NCBI GenBank assembly: GCA_021397835.1
Contig: JAJFZO010000579.1
Coordinates: forward strand, 2,681,001 to 2,745,000
Direction: 5' to 3'
Source: Moringa oleifera
Lineage: Eukaryota; Streptophyta; Magnoliopsida; Brassicales; Moringaceae
Length of the DNA: 64,000 bases
A program made the position numbers and the translations under genes. Under the pieces are notes generated by a model. It had not been told where the DNA came from. It ran no database searches and saw nothing but the letters and a program-made list of their open reading frames with translations. This document shows, one piece after another, positions 59,266 through 64,000 of the stretch (position 1 is the stretch's first letter; each line of letters starts with the position of its first letter).

Positions 59266-61842
59266 GTGAAATTGACTGTTAAAATGTTTCCCTCTTGGAT
59301 TTCCTCATCAGTTAGATGGAAAAAAAAGGGAAAAAGAAAAAACCTTGAAGTATTGCTTGCTTTTTCATCTCTTGGCAGATCTGTATTGCTATGAAATTTT
59401 ATGAGGGATCAGTGGGTGATCAAATAGCTCATTTGAAAGAAGGCAAGCTTCCATTGTCTGATATCTTGAGGTGATTACTTTAAACATGTATTTCTCTGTG
59501 AAGCTGTTGTTAGAACAGGGCTCAGAAGATGCTAATGTCTGCAGATACGGGATCCAATTGGCGAAAGGAATCATACAGTTGCACTCAATAGGGTTGTTGG
59601 TGTTGAACTTAAAGCCTTCTAACTTTCTTCTCAGTGAACATGACAAATTACTCCTTGGAGACTTTGGGATCCCATACTTACTTCTTGGTCTTCCATTGTC
59701 TGACTCAAACATGGCTCTGAGACTTGGAACTCCTAATTACATGGCCCCAGAGCAGTGGGAACCAGAAGTGAGGGGTCCAATATCATTTGAGACTGACACA
59801 TGGGGGTTTGGATGTAGCATTCTTGAGATGTTAACTGGCATCCAGCCGTGGTTTGGGAAATCAATTGAAGAAATATATAACTCAGTTGTGGTGAAGCAAG
59901 AAAAACCACACGTTCCAAGTGGTTTACCACCTGCTGTTGAGAGTGCAATTAATGGTTGCTTTGAGTGTGACCTACGGAATCGACCATTGATGATAGATAT
60001 TTTACATGCATTTGAAAGGTATTTACACCTGCTTATTATTTAATTTCCTCATGCCATATCATTTTTGTTAGGATCATTGGATTCTGGTTTGCAATATCTT
60101 TCTCATCTTCTGGAAATAAGAAACAAGGAATGAGCTCATCTGACATGTTTTTCTTTTTTTGTTTTTGCTAAGCCCATCAATTACATCAAATTATTTACTT
60201 AGAAATGGCTACTTAGTTAATCGTGTGTCGTCTGTCTTTTGGTTTTCTATTTTCAGTTTAGAGTTATTTGGGACACAAGAAAATATTAAATAGTTTTTCT
60301 TCCTTTGTTTTTCTCCCTTCATTTATGGTGTGTGTTTTCTCAAGTTTGCTTGTTTCTTCATGCACGAAGATTGTTTACGAATCCTACAAATTTGTATCCT
60401 CACCAAGATAAAGGATTCTCATACCATTATAAGGTAAGAGGCTTGCCAATACGACTGTTTTACTAACACTGAACTTTAAGATGACACAAAATGGTAAAAC
60501 CTGGGGGAAAAAGAATGCTATTATTAAGTTGCAATGTGATAGTGCAAGTGTACGCAGTATGGTTCAGAACTAATTGTGGATTACTATTGGGGTAGAGATG
60601 GGTTAGTGTGTATTTGATTTGGATAAAACTTATGTAAGATGATCCAGTTGAATATGACTGAGGTACTACTGACAAGTGTTACCAATGTGGATCTGCAACT
60701 TCATTTGTTAGATTTTAAAGGTTGCTGCTTGATTTAGTGAAGTGACATGATACGTCTTCTGATATAATCAAGTCTGCTCTGAACTGCTATGACATCTTAT
60801 AACTGGCTTGGTACTGCAGTGTGCATGCTTTCATTGTAAAACTAAATGAAAAGCACAGATCTAAATATTCTATTGCCTTTCTGGGTTATTAATATGCCAC
60901 TGAACTTACAGCTCTCAAAATGCTGTCTACAACGATGGAGGATGGATTGGATTAGGAAGCCAAATACCTGTGGAAAGACAAGTTGCTAGTGGCTATACTT
61001 CATGGTTTCTCTTCAAAGATTACCTCCAAGTAGGCGACAAGGTTCGTTCAAGAAAGCAGATTAATGCATGCAAATCTCAGAGCATGGATGTATCTGAAGG
61101 AACTGTGGTCGGTCTAGAAAGTGAAGGTCAAAGAAACAGTTTTGTTCTGGTGAAAGTCCCTGGAATTCACAACCCTCTAAGAGTGCAGGGATCAACACTA
61201 GAAAGGGTCACATCTGGCTTTGCAGTTGGGGATTGGGTTTGCTTGCAGGAGAGCAACAATCACTCTCCTGTGGGAATTCTACATTCTGTGCTGCGCGATG
61301 GAAGTGTTGGTGTTGGATTTGTAGGGTTAGAAACTCTATGGATAGGGAACTCTTCTGCGCTTAAACTGGCTACATTTTACTATGTGGGGCAATTTGTTAG
61401 GCTGAAGGAAAATATAGCCATCCCTCGCTTCAGGTGGCCACGTAAGAAGGGAGGAACATGGGCCACTGGGAAAATTGCACAAGTCCTTCCGAATGGGTGC
61501 CTCATTGTAGATTTTCCAGGAAGGCTTGTATTAGGAGACGAACCCAACAGATTCTTGGCAGATCCAGCTGAAGTAGAGCCAGTGTCTTTTGAGACATGTC
61601 CTGGAGTGGTGCAGAAGTATCAACACGCTGAAGATTTTCACTGGGCTGTGAGGCCATCTGCAATTGCACTGGCTTTGATTATGGTCATGAGGCTTGGTAT
61701 ATCTGTTGGACAAAATCTGGGTAGAAGATTAAAGAAAGACAGAAGAAATTGTCAGGATGGGCAAGCTGGAGGGAATGCAGCATGGCTTCCACCACCAGTT
61801 GCAAACATTTTCAGAGACAGTGTTCCTACCGCTGCTAGGTGA
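58535..61842 (+). CDS. KOC1-like protein kinase with KEG-type repeats, 4 exons
   Basis: Closest in memory to Arabidopsis KOC1 (At4g32250, chloroplast outer envelope kinase) and to the kinase part of KEG. Exons are 58535-58900, 59379-59470, 59545-60018 and 60912-61842, giving 620 aa (KOC1 about 611). The start at ATG 58535 follows an acceptor-like ttcatag; the 44 codons upstream look like intron. Kinase residues 50-320: IGRGPFGDVWLATHH loop, HEVAVKML lysine, LNLKPSNFLL where the HRD Asp is Asn, intact GDFGIPYL, and GTPNYMAPEQW. The family shares the odd HRD. Residues 345-550 hold KEG/MIB-HERC2-type repeats (LQVGDKVRSRK, FAVGDWVCLQE, YYVGQFVRLKE). A hydrophobic segment IALALIMVMRLGISVG near residues 562-577, followed by a basic stretch, fits membrane anchoring near the C-terminus. 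Splicing from AG at 61838 to 63771 is also possible (672 aa) but less likely. Confidence 0.88.
59234..59265. repeat. (TG)n(TA)n microsatellite
   Basis: About ten TG units followed by TA units in the first coding intron of the KOC1-like gene. Confidence 0.85.
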
Positions 61843-62648
61843 TTCTGTCAGACATTGTTAAGTTTGATAAAACCCGACAGACAGAGGAAAATGTTAATCT
61901 AGGCCACTCATAAAACCTTGGCCTTTCAAGCTCAGACCTGTAGTTCTGAACTGCATTTAATTTAATTCTGCTCCAGGAGAAAAGGCTGTGATTAAGTAGA
62001 AAACAACAAAGTAAATATATTTGTGAAAGATTGTTTACTTGCTCATGCTTGTAAATAAATTGGCTTTATATGATATTAAATGAAATATTTTGTTTATTTA
62101 TTTATTTGCTCTTATCCAAGATGCAAGTTAATAAAAATTTGAGATCAAAAACCTTCCAATTTCAAATTTCACTGTTAGTCAAAGAAATGTAGACCAGTAC
62201 CAATATTAAATATATTATTTTTATAATTAATGATATTAATATAAAAATAATTAATTATTAATTTTGATAAATTATTATATATCATGATGTATTTAAAAAT
62301 ATAATTTAAATTAATAAAAAATAATTTATAATATTAATACAAAAATAAAAATAAAAAATAAAATTATTAATTTTTATTAAATTATTTTTTTAATAATTTT
62401 TTCAAAAAATTATAATTCAAATTAGTAGGATATTTAGTATGATATGTCTATTATTTTTAAAAAATAATAATTTGGGTACTCATAACCAAACCGGGTCCTG
62501 CTTGGATGAACCGGGTCGGACTAATTGCCTCGATCTGAATGACCAAACTGACCCCTACCGATTTCTTATAACTGACGGAACATTTCACCATCTTAAGAAA
62601 TGAAGAGAAACGAATCAAGAAAGTGAAAGAGAGGGAAGGAAAGGAGCA
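61843..62648. other. KOC1-like 3' flank and candidate promoter of the next gene
   Basis: 62080-62460 is AT-rich. 62480-62640 changes abruptly to mixed composition (with ccgggtc words) and ends in a purine-rich leader-like stretch just before an ATG at 62649. This fits a promoter and 5' UTR. No TATA box was identified with confidence. Confidence 0.4.
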
Positions 62649-63922
62649 ATGTCTCGAACTCTCCTGTGAGCTTACTAACATAATCTTCTCTGTCTTGTTC
62701 TTTTTTCGATTTATTGTGTTCTTGTAAAGCACCCAAAATGTTTAGTAAAGTACCTAAGGTTCCATCATCCCCTGTTTGGTTATCGGAAAACAGAACCTAA
62801 CAACGTCACTGGATTTGTTTAGTAACAGACCTGGATTTTCATTTAGCTATGCTTCAGGCATTCTCTCGGTTTGTTTCCCAGAAATAGTGGGAAGAAAATA
62901 AAATGTGGATTAGTTCTTCTGTTCAGATCATCATTGCCTACTTCATTGTAAACATGAATTTTATGTTTCTTGTAAGTATATAATTTCATCAGAGATGCTA
63001 CCACTGGATATTTTTCTGTTTGGTTCTTGAGAAAGCAGCAATAGAAAATAATAGTAGGGTTAGTAATAGAAATTACGACCATTCGAATCAGTTGAAAGTT
63101 CCTAGGTTCTGTAAGTTTCACCCAATGGAAAGTAAGTGGATTTCCCTTGGGCTTCTTAAGGTATGGTCGACTGGGAGGAACACGAAAGAAATTAAATTGG
63201 AAGATTTTACAACCATCCTTTATTACTAAAAAGATCGCATTTCTTGTTCATTTGCTGAGACAGCGGGAAAAAAGGGAAATGTGAGTTTGTCAGTGCAATC
63301 ACAGCCACAATAGTTGAAAGGCCTTAAATTTTCTCTTCTTTACATTTCAAGGAGGTGAATGGACGTAATGTATCTTTGTTTGTTTGGTGAGAAAATGAAG
63401 AAAGGAAATGTAATATCGGATATTTGAAACCAATTCAACCAGAAACAGTTCTGAGGTCACATGGTTCCTTTTCATGTCAAGAACCTACTTAGAAGCTGTT
63501 TGGTTGCGTGAAAATTTAAGATTCCTGCTAAATTTGGCACCATTTGATATGCTCTCTGGGCTTTGAATCTTACATACTATGGTTTTCTTGGTCCAAAGAC
63601 AGATGCTGATGGCCTAAACTGTGGTCTGCTTGTTTTCCAAGAAAATAAGGGTGAATAGAAAAAATCAACATGGAAAAGTATTGTGAATTATTCTTAGTAG
63701 TTGAAAATTGCTAATAAATGTTACTTTACCTCCGTTTTGTAGCTAAGTAGAGAGAATTTCTTTTTTGCAGGAATTACTTTGAAGAGAATGGCCAGGAACA
63801 ACAAGAAGAAGATCAAGCATTAGCAATGGAAGCAATAGAAAGCGGAAGTCTTAGTGAGAGTGAAAGCATATGTGAGAGGCTTCAGTCCATGAGCCTCCAT
63901 AAACGTGAAACAACCAAACGAG
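62649..63922 (+). CDS. Probable 5' part of an unidentified gene, running off or ending near the window edge
   Basis: I do not recognise the product. ATG at 62649 begins a 17-nt exon (MSRTL plus two bases) ending at a GTGAG donor (62666). The phase fits an acceptor tttttgcag before 63771, where the frame continues NYFEENGQEQQEEDQALAME, then SGSLSESESICERLQSMSLH, followed by KRETTKR. The segment is Glu/Gln- and Ser-rich and probably not a folded domain. A GTGAAT donor at 63923 may lead to further exons beyond 64000; if unspliced, the frame stops at 63928-63930. Promoter-like sequence precedes the start. The alternative is that 63771-63930 is the last exon of the KOC1-like gene. The 1.1-kb intron contains a repeated motif. 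Confidence 0.4.
62772..63650. repeat. Dispersed array of a ctgtttggtt..gagaaaa motif in an intron
   Basis: Seven related words occur at about 62772, 62867, 63016, 63243, 63378, 63496 and 63626, at intervals of roughly 95-230 bp. The best copies read ctgtttggttatcggaaaac, ctgtttggttcttgagaaag, tgtttggtgagaaaatgaag and ctgtttggttgcgtgaaaat. Weaker ones keep ttgttt or tttgct followed by gagaa or cagaa, and often gggaa. All are on the plus strand. They lie in the intron between 62666 and 63770. Confidence 0.55.
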
Positions 63923-64000
63923 GTGAATAGGAAATCTTTTCCATCAAAATATTTCAGTAATATTAAATTAAAGGAATTTTCTCATGTCCTCATGCCTAGT

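Noticed and set aside
61838..63930. 672-residue KOC1-like model using the exon at 63771
   Set aside because: The 620-residue form fits the family length, and promoter-like sequence plus another ATG lie in between. Kept only as an alternative.

Overview
This window is nuclear DNA from a flowering plant, almost certainly a eudicot. Genes have many GT-AG introns, spacers are extremely AT-rich, and the proteins are plant-specific or plant-type (PDCT/ROD1, PV42-type CBS protein, TOPLESS co-repressor, TOO MANY MOUTHS, PTI1-like kinase, PRP8, U11/U12-25K-like protein, KOC1-like kinase). The species cannot be named from sequence alone.

Layout from left to right: (1) 66-1631, minus, phosphatidylcholine:diacylglycerol cholinephosphotransferase, 3 exons. 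(2) 1632-5379, AT-rich spacer with tandem and dispersed copies of an unnamed repeat family. (3) 5487-7062, minus, PV42-like CBS-domain protein, 3 exons. (4) 7588-18565, minus, a long intron-containing TOPLESS-related gene broken by several stops, frameshifts and a small tandem duplication; one intron holds an antisense LINE tail. (5) 21118-22584, plus, intact single-exon TOO MANY MOUTHS. (6) 22600-31500, transposon graveyard: Ty3-gypsy relic, inverted LTR-end pair, GATC-rich duplication, and a Mutator-like relic flanked by inverted sub-repeat arrays. (7) 31773-34639, plus, PTI1-like cytoplasmic kinase, 4 exons. (8) 35380-47103, minus, complete PRP8, 25 coding exons, 2358 aa. (9) 47600-52700, AT-rich DNA with a second Mutator-like relic. 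(10) 52993-56134, plus, SNRNP25-like ubiquitin-fold protein, 5 exons. (11) 58535-61842, plus, KOC1-like protein kinase, 4 exons. (12) 62649 onward, plus, the probable start of another gene with a motif array in its first intron.

The genes do not form one pathway. What links them is gene order. From memory of Arabidopsis locus names, PRP8, TMM and a CBS gene are consecutive on chromosome 1 (At1g80070-80090), ROD1, TPR4 and the PTI1-like kinase lie at At3g15820-15890, and KOC1 and the ubiquitin-like gene lie at At4g32250-32270. Here the first two sets are interleaved in one block, as expected for an ancestral segment later duplicated and reciprocally lost in the Arabidopsis lineage. I found no convincing new multi-gene system. 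The most distinctive items are the decayed TOPLESS gene, the AT-rich repeat family with at least seven copies, the Mutator-like relic with composite inverted ends, and the intronic motif array at the right edge.

Exon limits were set by hand from GT-AG sites, frame continuity and remembered family sequences; no alignment was run.
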